DNA from: Flavobacteriales bacterium
GTDB taxonomy: Bacteria; Bacteroidota; Bacteroidia; Flavobacteriales_D; Crocinitomicaceae
Assembly (NCBI GenBank): GCA_947458985.1
Contig: CANHBA010000005.1
Location: 1 to 25,858, forward strand
Reading direction: 5' to 3'
DNA length: 25,858 bases
Position 1 is the stretch's first letter, and every line of letters begins with the position of its first letter. The notes beneath the pieces were generated by a model that did no database searches, was not told the DNA's origin, and worked only from the letters and a program-made list of their open reading frames with translations. Shown piece by piece: positions 1 through 7,730 of the stretch. The translations under genes were made by a program, and so were the position numbers.

Positions 1-300
1 CAATACATGTTCGCTATCCCTAAGGTGTGTTCGATGGATTTGACCATAGGAATCGCCTTTTCTTAAGTCAACCGCAACATCGTCAATTTCCCCAGAAGAC
101 ACCCAGACCAGTCGTGTCAATTTATTCTGCCCGTGTTGAAAATGTAGACCTCTTATGACCCCGCTGTGTGAACTAGATGAATACATCTCGACGGGTCTCC
201 CAAAATCTGGTATAGATGCGAGAATATCCTCCGAGAAGTACTTTCTGAATTCGCCTCTTGAATCCGCTTGGTTAAGAATACTTACTTTAATTAAACTCAT
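1..300 (-). CDS. RmlC-type dTDP-4-dehydrorhamnose 3,5-epimerase-like protein, 3' end outside window
   Basis: The first 100 codons are present, reading leftward from ATG at 298-300, with no stop before the window edge. The translation contains IRGLHFQHG followed by GEIDDVAVDLRKGDSYGQ. These match the cupin core of the RmlC/RfbC family, including the histidine of the RGLH(F/Y)Q motif that is the catalytic base in that family. Family members epimerise C3 and C5 of dTDP-4-keto-6-deoxyglucose on the way to dTDP-L-rhamnose, and related enzymes act on other nucleotide sugars. The C-terminal half, which helps set substrate choice, is missing, so the exact sugar is open. The skp stop codon lies only 9 bases upstream of this start, so the gene may be read from the same transcript as bamA-skp. 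No other sugar gene is in the window. Confidence 0.75.
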   Translation of the reverse strand, partial: MSLIKVSILNQADSRGEFRKYFSEDILASIPDFGRPVEMYSSSSHSGVIRGLHFQHGQNKLTRLVWVSSGEIDDVAVDLRKGDSYGQIHRTHLRDSEHVL

Positions 301-308
301 TTTTATAT

Positions 309-827
309 TTATTTAGTTATTCCCATTTCTTCGAGTACCTCATCAGAGATGTCGAATTCTTTTTCTGCGTAGAGCAAATTACTTTGGTTTGCTTTGTCAA
401 ACACAAAAGCGTAACCTTCTCTTTTTGCCACTTTTTTCATGGCGGTAAAAACGCGGTCTTGAATTGGTTTAATGAGTTCTTGACGCTTTTGGAAGTAATC
501 GCCGTTAGACCCAAAGTGCTGGGTTTGGAGGTCAATTGCTTCTTTTTCAAGTTTCTCTATTTCAACTTTTCTTTTTTCTCTTTCCTCTTTTGGAAGGAGC
601 ACCTCTTCGCGATCAAAGTTACTTTTGAGGTCTTTGATGGTCGCGTAGCGGTCTTCGATTTCTTTAGTCCAACGCTCAGCCATTTTATCTAGGCGTTCTT
701 TCGCTTCGGCGTATTCCGGTACATTTTCAAGGATGTAGTCAGAGTCGATAAAAGCGTAGGTCTGAGCACTGACAAATCGCATGCCAAAAACCAAAATAAG
801 TAGCGCGAGGTATTTCATGAGTTTCAT
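309..827 (-). CDS. skp: Skp/OmpH-family periplasmic chaperone
   Basis: This 172-residue protein has an N-terminal signal peptide (residues 1 to about 21, ending VSAQ), then a short hydrophobic strand (TYAFIDSDYIL). A long charged helical region follows (about residues 35-115, rich in E, K, R), and a C-terminal segment EGYAFVFDKANQSNLLYAEKEFDIS completes the fold. This is the OmpH/Skp layout: a small beta body with two coiled-coil arms that hold unfolded outer-membrane proteins in the periplasm. It lies 42 bases downstream of bamA on the same strand, which fits its role of feeding the BamA machine. A second in-frame ATG at codon 4 (MKYLAL) is an equally good start. Many flavobacteria carry two OmpH genes here, but only one is visible. 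Confidence 0.9.
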   Translation of the reverse strand: MKLMKYLALLILVFGMRFVSAQTYAFIDSDYILENVPEYAEAKERLDKMAERWTKEIEDRYATIKDLKSNFDREEVLLPKEEREKRKVEIEKLEKEAIDLQTQHFGSNGDYFQKRQELIKPIQDRVFTAMKKVAKREGYAFVFDKANQSNLLYAEKEFDISDEVLEEMGITK

Positions 828-869
828 TTGCGTGCTTAGAACGACGAAGTTACCAATTTATTGTCAATG

Positions 870-3428
870 CTACAATTCTCCGAGGTTCATCCCGATTGTA
901 AATGTCAGTTTAGGATAATAACCTTTAGCGTTGATATCAAGGTCTGAACCCTTGCCAAAACCGCTCGACCAAGAATCGAGTTGATCAAAACCAAGACCGT
1001 AATCTAGACCGAGCATACCAAACATCGGTAAAAACACGCGGATACCTACACCAGCGGTGCGTTTTACATTAAACGGATTGAATTTATCAAAGCTCGGGTA
1101 AGTGTTGCCTGCCTCTAAGAAAGATAGTGCGTAGAACGTTGCTTGCGGATTGAGAGAGATCGGGTAGCGCAATTCCAAAGTGTACTTAGCCACAATAGGA
1201 TCGCCACCAGAAGAGGAAATGGTTTGGTCTTCATAGCCCCGCAAAGCGATGATTTCACGCCCCCCAATTTGATTAGCGCCCATTCCGGTTAAGCCGCTAC
1301 CGCCCATAATAAAGCGGTCAAAGGGAGAAATGCCTTTAGCCTTATTGTAAGCGCCCATATAGCCAAAGCCAAAGCGCGACATCAAGACGAGTTTTTTGTC
1401 GGCGCTAAGCGGTGTATACCACTCCCCAGTAAACTTGAGTTTGAAATATTCCAAGTATTTATAGCGGTCTTGCTGCGACATACTAGCATAGTCTTTTTCT
1501 GGACCAAACATTGAATAAGGTGCCGTTGCTTTTGCCGAGAACGTGAAATTAGAGCCGTTTTGCGGATAAATTGGCGCGCTTACTGAACTGCGTTGCAGTG
1601 TGTACTTGAGGGAGATGTCGTTTGCATATCCATTCTGGAAAAGTGGGAAGAATGAATATTTCTGTACATCGTAATATTGATAAGAAAGCTCATAAGAAGC
1701 TACAAAGTAGTCATCTGGCCATTTTTTTCGACGTCCCATGGCAACGCCTGCACCAGAAATAGAGATGCCGTTGTAGTCTGGGTTAGTGCGCAACAAACCA
1801 TTTGTTGAAATAGAAGAATTGGTCACATAAAAAGTGAGGGAGTTTGGCTTCTTTCCGCCTAACCATGGTTCTGTGAAAGAAAAATTATAGCCTTGATAAA
1901 AGCGCCCTGTTGATTGTGCCCTAATAGTAAGTCTTTGGCCGTCGCCACCTGGAAGTGGACTCCAAGCATCTTTTTTGAAAAAGTTCTTGGTAGAAAAATT
2001 GTTGAAAGACAACCCGAGCGTACCAATAACGCGCCCTGAAGTATTTGGACCTGCACCACCGTAACCACCAGATAGTTCAATTTGGTCGCTGGATTTTTCG
2101 GCAACAACATACTCGATGTCTACCGTTCCGTTGGCCGGATTCGGTTTTGGATTCACCTGAAAACCTTGCTCATCAAAAAAGCCAAGCTGTGCCAACTCAC
2201 GCTGCGTACGCATGATGTCTGCTTTGTTAAATAGATCGCCTGGTTTGGTGCGGATTTCGCGCAAAATAACGTGGTCATTGGTTTTGGTGTTGCCGCGAAT
2301 GGTTACATCACCAATATGCGCTTCTTTTCCTTCGATCAGCCTTACCTGATGATTGATCTTGTTGTCCTTGACACCGGTTTCAACAGGGGAAATTTGGAAA
2401 AACAAATAACCGCGGTCCATGTATAGCGAGGAGATGTCGCGGCCGTCGCCATTGCCATATAGCCGCTGGTTAAAGAGGTCTTTATTGTAGAGGTCCCCGG
2501 GCTTGATACCTAAAACGGTGTCCAAGAAGCTAGATCGGTATTTAGAATTTCCAATCCATTCGATTTCGCCAAAATAGTACTTTTCTCCTTCATTGATTTC
2601 AATGCGGATTTTCATGTTTTTGTCGTCGAGCATGTAGACGGAGTCGCGGACAATAGTTGCGTCGCGCAATCCTTCTGCATTAAACTTGGCTAGTAAAGCT
2701 TTTTTGTCTGTTTCGTAACTGCCTTCTGTATATTTAGAACGCTTAAACAGACGCTGTGGACCTTTCTGTTTGGTATCTTTCATAGCCATGCGCAACTTCC
2801 AAATTGGAACGGAGGTAACACCGACAAATTCGATTTCTTTAATGCCAATTTTGATGCCTTTATTCACATTAATGATAAAGATTTCAGAATTGTTTATAAG
2901 GGTATCCATCTGACGGTCAATCTGAACCTTTGCGTGTAAAAAACCCTTGTCGCGGTAATAACCCCTGATTTTATTGTTGGTTTCAAAAACGAGGTTTTCA
3001 GTAATCGTTTTACCCGCATAAAGCGAAATCTCTTCACGGAGTTTATCGGCTTCACGTTTATTTACCCCTACAAATCTAAATTTAGAAAGTTTTGGTCTTG
3101 GGCTGAGTTCAATGACTAAATAAACAATGCCCCCTATCTCTTTTTCAGCATAAATGGCAACGTCTGAAAACAAGCCCTCCGCCCACAGATTTTGAATGGC
3201 TTTGTTAATTTGCTGACTAGGTAACGTGATTTTTTGGCCCGTGCGGAGCCCAGCGATGAGCTTGATGGCTTGATGGTCGTAGTTGTCGGCCCCAATAACC
3301 CTTACAGGGCCAATTTCGAAAGTTTGCGGATTGGCATAATCGAAATCTAGACCACCTAAATTATTTGGCGTTTGGGCCAGCGTAAAACCGGCACAAAACA
3401 GCAGCATTAAAAAGAGTATTTTATTCAT
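870..3428 (-). CDS. bamA: BamA outer-membrane protein assembly factor
   Basis: This 852-residue protein begins with a signal peptide (residues 1 to about 19, ending TLAQ). Residues from about 30 to 445 form a series of POTRA-type repeats, with recurring patterns such as IEFVGV, IEWIGN and VTIRGNTKTNDHVI. Residues from about 450 to the end are a beta-barrel of the bacterial surface antigen family. The L6-loop motif appears as LRGYED near residue 731, matching the conserved VRGF/RGY element. The C-terminal strand is typical of a barrel end (KLTFTIGMNLGEL). BamA is the central insertase for outer-membrane beta-barrel proteins. The start overlaps the uppS stop as ATGA (3425-3428), so the two are translationally coupled, and skp follows. 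Confidence 0.96.
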   Translation of the reverse strand: MNKILFLMLLFCAGFTLAQTPNNLGGLDFDYANPQTFEIGPVRVIGADNYDHQAIKLIAGLRTGQKITLPSQQINKAIQNLWAEGLFSDVAIYAEKEIGGIVYLVIELSPRPKLSKFRFVGVNKREADKLREEISLYAGKTITENLVFETNNKIRGYYRDKGFLHAKVQIDRQMDTLINNSEIFIINVNKGIKIGIKEIEFVGVTSVPIWKLRMAMKDTKQKGPQRLFKRSKYTEGSYETDKKALLAKFNAEGLRDATIVRDSVYMLDDKNMKIRIEINEGEKYYFGEIEWIGNSKYRSSFLDTVLGIKPGDLYNKDLFNQRLYGNGDGRDISSLYMDRGYLFFQISPVETGVKDNKINHQVRLIEGKEAHIGDVTIRGNTKTNDHVILREIRTKPGDLFNKADIMRTQRELAQLGFFDEQGFQVNPKPNPANGTVDIEYVVAEKSSDQIELSGGYGGAGPNTSGRVIGTLGLSFNNFSTKNFFKKDAWSPLPGGDGQRLTIRAQSTGRFYQGYNFSFTEPWLGGKKPNSLTFYVTNSSISTNGLLRTNPDYNGISISGAGVAMGRRKKWPDDYFVASYELSYQYYDVQKYSFFPLFQNGYANDISLKYTLQRSSVSAPIYPQNGSNFTFSAKATAPYSMFGPEKDYASMSQQDRYKYLEYFKLKFTGEWYTPLSADKKLVLMSRFGFGYMGAYNKAKGISPFDRFIMGGSGLTGMGANQIGGREIIALRGYEDQTISSSGGDPIVAKYTLELRYPISLNPQATFYALSFLEAGNTYPSFDKFNPFNVKRTAGVGIRVFLPMFGMLGLDYGLGFDQLDSWSSGFGKGSDLDINAKGYYPKLTFTIGMNLGEL

Positions 3429-4174
3429 TTAGTGGTTTGAATTTGTTCAGATACCATTCCAAAACGCCTTTCTCTCTTCTGAAAATTAGCGATCGCATCA
3501 ATAAATGCTTCGCGACGGAAATCTGGCCAATGGGTATCTGTAAAAAGCAACTCTGTATAAGACAATTGCCAAAGCAAAAAGTTACTAATGCGGCATTCAC
3601 CACTCGTTCGAATGAGTAATTCTGGATCAGGAATGTCTTTGGTTTGCAGCAAGGACGAAAAAACTTGTTCTGATAAGTCAGTACTAGAAAGCTGTGCGTC
3701 TTGCATGAGTTGGTGAGCTGCAAGAGCCGCCTTAATGATTTCTTGTCGGGCTGAATAATTAAGGGCTAATATCAAGGTGAGCGCTGTGTTGTCTTTGGTT
3801 CGGTCCATTGCCGACAATAAAGACTCATAGCAATTGCCAGGAAGCCCTTGGATATCGCCAATTGTAAGTAAACGCACGCCGTTGGCATGCATTTCGTCAA
3901 CTTCATTGGCAATAGCGTCTACTAGTAAATTCATTAATCCTTCCACTTCATCGCTTGGGCGCGCCCAGTTTTCAGTAGAAAAAGCATATAGCGTAAGGTA
4001 AGAAACACCGAGTTCTCGGGCAGTTTGAATAACAGACTTTACAGATTCTACACCGGCAGCATGCCCAAATAAGCGGTGCTGACCCTTGTTTTTAGCCCAA
4101 CGCCCATTGCCATCCATTATGAAAGCTACGTGGCGCGGAATATTCTGTAAATCAAGGTTGTTAATAGTGCTCAT
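3425..4174 (-). CDS. uppS: Isoprenyl transferase (undecaprenyl diphosphate synthase)
   Basis: This 249-residue cis-prenyltransferase condenses isopentenyl diphosphate units into the C55 lipid carrier used for peptidoglycan and surface polysaccharides. The family signature HVAFIMDGNGRWA is at residues 15-27, with the catalytic Asp at residue 21. The second signature (LLIRTSGECRISNFLLWQLSYTEL, cited here in part) and TDTHWPDF carry the conserved Arg/Ser substrate-binding residues near the C terminus. Length is normal for the family. The gene overlaps bamA by 4 bases and follows the atpC terminator. A weak promoter-like word, TATTTTCG on the minus strand (4184-4191), lies just before the start and would give a very short leader. 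Confidence 0.96.
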   Translation of the reverse strand: MSTINNLDLQNIPRHVAFIMDGNGRWAKNKGQHRLFGHAAGVESVKSVIQTARELGVSYLTLYAFSTENWARPSDEVEGLMNLLVDAIANEVDEMHANGVRLLTIGDIQGLPGNCYESLLSAMDRTKDNTALTLILALNYSARQEIIKAALAAHQLMQDAQLSSTDLSEQVFSSLLQTKDIPDPELLIRTSGECRISNFLLWQLSYTELLFTDTHWPDFRREAFIDAIANFQKRERRFGMVSEQIQTTK

Positions 4175-4216
4175 TTAGTAAAACGAAAATACACAAACTT
4201 TTGCTGAAAATGTCAT

Positions 4217-4249
4217 AAAAAAAGGGAGTGGTGAAACCAATCCCTTTTT
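4217..4249 (-). terminator. Intrinsic terminator after atpC
   Basis: On the minus strand a hairpin AAAAAGGGA ... TCCCTTTTTTT encloses a nested TGGT-TTC-ACCA stem-loop and ends in a run of T. It lies 20 bases downstream of the atpC stop codon and about 43 bases upstream of the uppS start. It therefore separates the ATP synthase transcript from the uppS-bamA-skp transcript. Its other side is A-rich, so it may also work in the opposite direction. Confidence 0.85.
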
Positions 4250-4268
4250 GTGTAATGTTGTGAACGTT

Positions 4269-4538
4269 TTATTCAGCTAAAACGATTAATTTTTGGTTGT
4301 TAAGTTCAGCCACACCACCTTTGATTTGGACACTTACCGAAGTACCTGACACCTCAAGGTGCGCATTGGGTTCAACAGGAGTGCTCGTTTCAAAACGCAA
4401 CTCGCCTTTTCTCAATGAAGAAATAATGGGTGCGTGGTTATTTAAAACCTGGAAAACACCGTCGAGTCCAGGAAGACTAACACTGCTCACCTCTCCTTTA
4501 AAAAGGCTTGCTTCTGGTGTGATGATTTCTAATATCAT
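4269..4538 (-). CDS. atpC: F1 ATP synthase epsilon subunit (short form)
   Basis: This 89-residue protein matches only the N-terminal beta-sandwich domain of the epsilon subunit: ITPEASLFKGEVSSVSLPG, GVFQVLNNHAPI and KGGVAELNNQKLIVLAE. The usual C-terminal two-helix domain of about 45 residues is absent. In longer homologues that domain can extend and inhibit ATP hydrolysis. Short forms are common in Bacteroidota, so this is probably a lineage trait rather than a truncation. The gene starts 2 bases after the atpD stop and ends at a clear terminator, making a two-gene atpDC unit separate from the rest of the ATP synthase genes. Confidence 0.93.
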   Translation of the reverse strand: MILEIITPEASLFKGEVSSVSLPGLDGVFQVLNNHAPIISSLRKGELRFETSTPVEPNAHLEVSGTSVSVQIKGGVAELNNQKLIVLAE

Positions 4539-4540
4539 GA

Positions 4541-6043
4541 CTAAGCTTCAGCTAACATTTTATCACCGGCAGCAATTACATCTTCGATACCACCTTTAAG
4601 GTTAAATGCTGCTTCCGGGTATTTGTCATATTTGCCATCGAGGATGTCGTTGAAAGCTTTGATGGTGTCTTGGATGTCTACGAGTACACCTGGGATACCT
4701 GTAAATTGCTCGGCAACGTGGAACGGCTGTGATAAGAAACGTTGTACACGACGTGCGCGGTGTACAATCATTTTGTCTTCTTCAGAAAGTTCATCCATAC
4801 CTAAGATAGCGATGATGTCTTGAAGTTCTTTGTAGCGTTGCAAAGTTAATTTAACGCGTTGTGCACAGTTGTAATGTTCTTCACCAACGATTTCTTGCGT
4901 AAGGATACGTGAAGTTGAGTCTAGTGGATCAACCGCAGGATAGATTCCTAATTCGGCAATTTTACGTGAAAGTACGGTAGTGGCATCTAAGTGGGCAAAG
5001 GTATTTGCCGGAGCCGGGTCGGTAAGGTCATCGGCAGGAACGTATACCGCTTGAACCGAAGTAATGGAACCATTTTTTGTAGAGGTAATGCGCTCTTGCA
5101 TGGCACCCATTTCGGTAGCAAGTGTTGGTTGGTAACCTACAGCTGAAGGCATACGACCAAGTAGTGCAGATACTTCTGAACCAGCCTGCGTAAAGCGGAA
5201 GATGTTGTCTACGAAGAAAAGGATGTCTTTACCTTGTCCTTCGCCGTCACCGTCGCGGAAATATTCTGCAATAGTAAGACCAGAAAGCGCTACACGAGCA
5301 CGTGCTCCTGGAGGCTCATTCATCTGACCAAATACAAATGTTGCTTTAGATTCTTTCATTTCGTTGAGGTCTACCTTAGAAAGGTCCCAACCGCCTTCTT
5401 CCATTGAGTGCATGAAGTCGTCACCGTATTTGATGATACCTGACTCCAACATCTCGCGAAGTAAGTCGTTTCCTTCGCGGGTACGCTCACCTACACCTGC
5501 AAAAACGGATAAACCACCGTGTCCTTTTGCGATGTTATTAATTAATTCTTGGATAAGTACTGTTTTACCTACACCAGCACCACCGAAAAGACCAATTTTA
5601 CCACCTTTTGCATAAGGTTCGATAAGGTCGATTACTTTGATACCTGTAAATAGGATTTCAGTAGCTGTAGATAATTGATCAAATTTTGGTGCTTCTCTGT
5701 GGATAGGTAAGCCGTCTACGTTGTCCATGGTGTTGATGCCATCGATAGCCTCACCTACTACATTGAATAAGCGGCCTTTGATGCGATCTCCGGTAGGCAT
5801 TTTGATTGGAATACCAGTAGAAACAACTTCCATTCCGCGGGTAAAACCATCGGTGGAATCCATAGAGATGGCGCGAATTGCGTTTTCTCCTACGTGAGCC
5901 TGAACCTCCAAAACGACGCGTGTACCGTCAGTTTTGTATACTTCCAATGCATCATAAATGTTTGGTAGCGCAGTACCGCGCTCGAATCGGACGTCCACAA
6001 CTGGACCGATTACTTGAGAGATTTTTCCTTTGATTGATGACAT
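4541..6043 (-). CDS. atpD: F1 ATP synthase beta subunit
   Basis: This is the catalytic subunit of F1, 500 residues from the chosen start. Seen directly: the N-terminal barrel start KGKISQVIGPVVDVRF; the P-loop GGAGVGKT at about residues 154-161; GERTREGNDLL; the Walker B region DILFFVDNIFRFTQAGSEVSALLGRMPSAVG (cited in part); and the C-terminal DELSEEDK, which matches the DELSEEDK version of the DELSEED motif. The open frame extends upstream to 6109, but a perfect TATATTTG promoter element (6067-6074) lies inside that extension. The encoded extra residues also do not resemble the family. The two adjacent ATG codons at 6044-6046 and 6041-6043 are therefore the realistic starts. I take 6043, which gives the usual MSxIxGK N terminus; 6046 would add one Met. 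Confidence 0.97.
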   Translation of the reverse strand: MSSIKGKISQVIGPVVDVRFERGTALPNIYDALEVYKTDGTRVVLEVQAHVGENAIRAISMDSTDGFTRGMEVVSTGIPIKMPTGDRIKGRLFNVVGEAIDGINTMDNVDGLPIHREAPKFDQLSTATEILFTGIKVIDLIEPYAKGGKIGLFGGAGVGKTVLIQELINNIAKGHGGLSVFAGVGERTREGNDLLREMLESGIIKYGDDFMHSMEEGGWDLSKVDLNEMKESKATFVFGQMNEPPGARARVALSGLTIAEYFRDGDGEGQGKDILFFVDNIFRFTQAGSEVSALLGRMPSAVGYQPTLATEMGAMQERITSTKNGSITSVQAVYVPADDLTDPAPANTFAHLDATTVLSRKIAELGIYPAVDPLDSTSRILTQEIVGEEHYNCAQRVKLTLQRYKELQDIIAILGMDELSEEDKMIVHRARRVQRFLSQPFHVAEQFTGIPGVLVDIQDTIKAFNDILDGKYDKYPEAAFNLKGGIEDVIAAGDKMLAEA

Positions 6044-6066
6044 CATTTGTCTTTTAAATTCGGGCG

Positions 6067-6074
6067 CAAATATA
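6067..6074 (-). promoter_or_regulatory. Bacteroidota-type -7 promoter element of atpDC
   Basis: The minus strand reads TATATTTGCGC, a perfect fit to the TAnnTTTG -7 consensus known for Bacteroidota sigma factors. Transcription would start around 6060, giving a leader of roughly 15 bases before the ATG pair at 6041-6046. No good TTG -33 element stands at the usual distance of 17-23 bases. Confidence 0.65.
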
Positions 6075-6130
6075 CGAGATTTTATTTGAAATGCTCGAGA
6101 AAAGCGCAAAATTATTTTAGCACAAATAAT

Positions 6131-7330
6131 CTAAGACCTACGCAGTAAAAAGCGAACGGGAAAATACGTAAACAAAAAGGCTAATGCACTGGAAGCGAAT
6201 AGTATGCTTGAGAAGTCTGCTAACTTAAAGACAATTGGAAATGGAACATTGGCTCCGGGCACAATTAACCAACCAAAATATTGCTGAGACCAGCAAATGA
6301 GCAAGCCAAATACCAAACCAATTAGTATCCCCAAAAACGACAACAATAAACCTTCAAAAAAGAAAATCTGAAAGCGGTTTTGTGGGGTCATACCAATCGC
6401 TTTTAGTATTTGCAAATTAGCTTGTTTTTCATGTATGAGCATGGTGAGTGTGGCAATCAAATTAAAGGAAGCCAACACAAAAACAAATAATAATATAATG
6501 AACACCACAAGCCTTTCAGAACGGCTTGTTTTATAGATGAGCTCATTTTTTTCGAGTTGGGTTCGGACTAAAAAATCTGATCCAAGCTGTGCTTTAAGTG
6601 CAGATATCAATTCATCAAGGTCGGTGTTGCGCTCCGGATAAACATGAAGGCGTGTCGCAGATCCTTCTTGTCCAAAGAGCTCGGTGGCAGCATCATAGTT
6701 CCAAAGTAAGGCATTGCTATTTAGTTCTTGATTGTAATTCAATGCGCCTGCTACTTCTATTTGCTGAATATGAAACGGTGTTTTCCCAAACTTCATCCGC
6801 ATGCCGCGTTTGGGCGCATAAATTTGGATGTTGTTTTGAGTGGACCCTAAGCCTAACTTCAATTTTGAAAAAACATCTGCGCCTAAAAAAACATAGTTTA
6901 CCTGATTCAAAAATGGTGCGCCCACATGGTTGATCAAGTGTGCATTCACTTTTGCTTGTCTAATGAACTCAGCGTCGACAGCATGCATGTTGGCGTTGAT
7001 CCAACGTTGGTTTTTGCGCAAAACCACGAGTTCTTCTAGCTCTTTGCTGTAAGAATGAACACCTTTGGTTTTTTGAAGCTTGTTCAGATCTATTTGACGT
7101 AAAAAAAATGTTTTTCTAGTTTGGTGCTGAATTGTAATTGGGGCATCAAAAGAAGTATAAAGCTTGGAGATCATTTCTTCAATGCCATTGAAAGCGGAGA
7201 GAAGTATCACCATTGCAGCTGTGCAGACCGCTATTCCAACAACAGAAATTCTGGAAATAATACTGACAATCGAGCGCTTCGAACGACTAAAAAGATACCG
7301 TTTCGCTATGTAAAGCGCTGTTTTGATGAT
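6131..7330 (-). CDS. LolC/LolE-type ABC transporter permease (FtsX superfamily), apparent non-AUG start
   Basis: This permease belongs to the family that pulls lipoproteins from the inner membrane for transfer to the periplasmic carrier. Its ATPase partner is not in the window. A first transmembrane segment (about ISRISVVGIAVCTAAMVILL) is followed by a large periplasmic domain. Three C-terminal membrane segments come next (around LVVFIILLFVFVLASFNLIA, FFFEGLLLSFLGILIGLVFG and FSSILFASSALAFLF), and ILKAIGMTP matches the family's coupling region. The first ATG, at 7211-7213, lies inside the first membrane segment. The 39 codons upstream of it, back to the rbfA stop, read IIKTALYIAKRYLF and so on, the normal LolC-family N terminus. 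They contain no ATG, GTG or TTG. The first codons after the rbfA TAA are ATC ATC (7325-7330), and initiation at one of them gives a normal length of 398 or 399 residues. A base error or a recent start-codon mutation is the alternative. Confidence 0.85.
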   Translation of the reverse strand: MIKTALYIAKRYLFSRSKRSIVSIISRISVVGIAVCTAAMVILLSAFNGIEEMISKLYTSFDAPITIQHQTRKTFFLRQIDLNKLQKTKGVHSYSKELEELVVLRKNQRWINANMHAVDAEFIRQAKVNAHLINHVGAPFLNQVNYVFLGADVFSKLKLGLGSTQNNIQIYAPKRGMRMKFGKTPFHIQQIEVAGALNYNQELNSNALLWNYDAATELFGQEGSATRLHVYPERNTDLDELISALKAQLGSDFLVRTQLEKNELIYKTSRSERLVVFIILLFVFVLASFNLIATLTMLIHEKQANLQILKAIGMTPQNRFQIFFFEGLLLSFLGILIGLVFGLLICWSQQYFGWLIVPGANVPFPIVFKLADFSSILFASSALAFLFTYFPVRFLLRRS

Positions 7331-7666
7331 TTATTTCTTGAGGAGTTCGTCGATCTTGAGCGCGTAATCTAAAGAATCGTCGATGTGAAAAACCAAGTCT
7401 GGGATTTTGCGCAAATTTTTGAGTCTTTTGCCTACCTCGAGACGGATTTTGCCGCGATTAGCCTGAATGCTCTCCAACACAACTTGTTTGTCTGGTCCTG
7501 CAAAAACACTGAGGTAAATTCTGGCAAGACTGAGATCAGAGGTGATACGGACTACCGTAACAGACACCATGGCTCCTAAACAAATTTCTCCTGCTTGTCT
7601 TTGGAAAAAAGCGGCTAGTTCGGCCTGAATAACGGCTTCAATTTTTTGCTGACGGATTGAACTCAT
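7331..7666 (-). CDS. rbfA: 30S ribosome-binding factor A
   Basis: This 111-residue protein has the RbfA pattern throughout: IRQQKIEAVIQAELAAFFQR at the start, MVSVTVVRITSDLSLARIYLSVF in the middle, and RLEVGKRLKNLRKIPDLVFHIDDSLDYALKID towards the end (segments cited in part). RbfA is a single KH-like domain that binds 16S rRNA and assists late maturation of the 30S subunit, notably under cold stress. The gene is immediately upstream of the LolC/E-type permease: its TAA (7331-7333) touches the permease reading frame, and both are in the same frame. The promoter-like TACCTTTG lies only 4 bases upstream of the ATG. Confidence 0.95.
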   Translation of the reverse strand: MSSIRQQKIEAVIQAELAAFFQRQAGEICLGAMVSVTVVRITSDLSLARIYLSVFAGPDKQVVLESIQANRGKIRLEVGKRLKNLRKIPDLVFHIDDSLDYALKIDELLKK

Positions 7667-7670
7667 GTTG

Positions 7671-7678
7671 CAAAGGTA
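7671..7678 (-). promoter_or_regulatory. -7 promoter element of rbfA, possibly giving leaderless mRNA
   Basis: The minus strand reads TACCTTTG, then CAAC, then the rbfA ATG. TAnnTTTG is matched perfectly. Transcription in Bacteroidota usually starts a few bases after this element, so the mRNA would have almost no leader. No convincing -33 TTG is found at the expected spacing. Confidence 0.55.
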
Positions 7679-7717
7679 AGAATACTTGTGGTGAAGGGCT
7701 GCATCTAAACAAAAATG

Positions 7718-7725
7718 TATCTTTG
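7718..7725 (+). promoter_or_regulatory. -7 promoter element of the ABC exporter gene, possibly giving leaderless mRNA
   Basis: The plus strand reads TATCTTTG, then TGTCA, then the ATG at 7731. The match to TAnnTTTG is perfect and the gap to the start codon is 5 bases. It overlaps the alternative GTG start at 7725, which argues for the ATG at 7731. The divergent rbfA element is 40 bases away. Confidence 0.55.
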
Positions 7726-7730
7726 TGTCA

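Noticed and set aside
6044..6109. N-terminal extension of atpD to an upstream ATG at 6109
   Set aside because: A perfect TATATTTG promoter element lies inside the extension, and the extra 21-22 residues do not look like the family.
7725..7730. GTG start for the ABC exporter two codons upstream of the ATG
   Set aside because: The GTG shares its G with the TTTG of the promoter element, so it would not be on the transcript.
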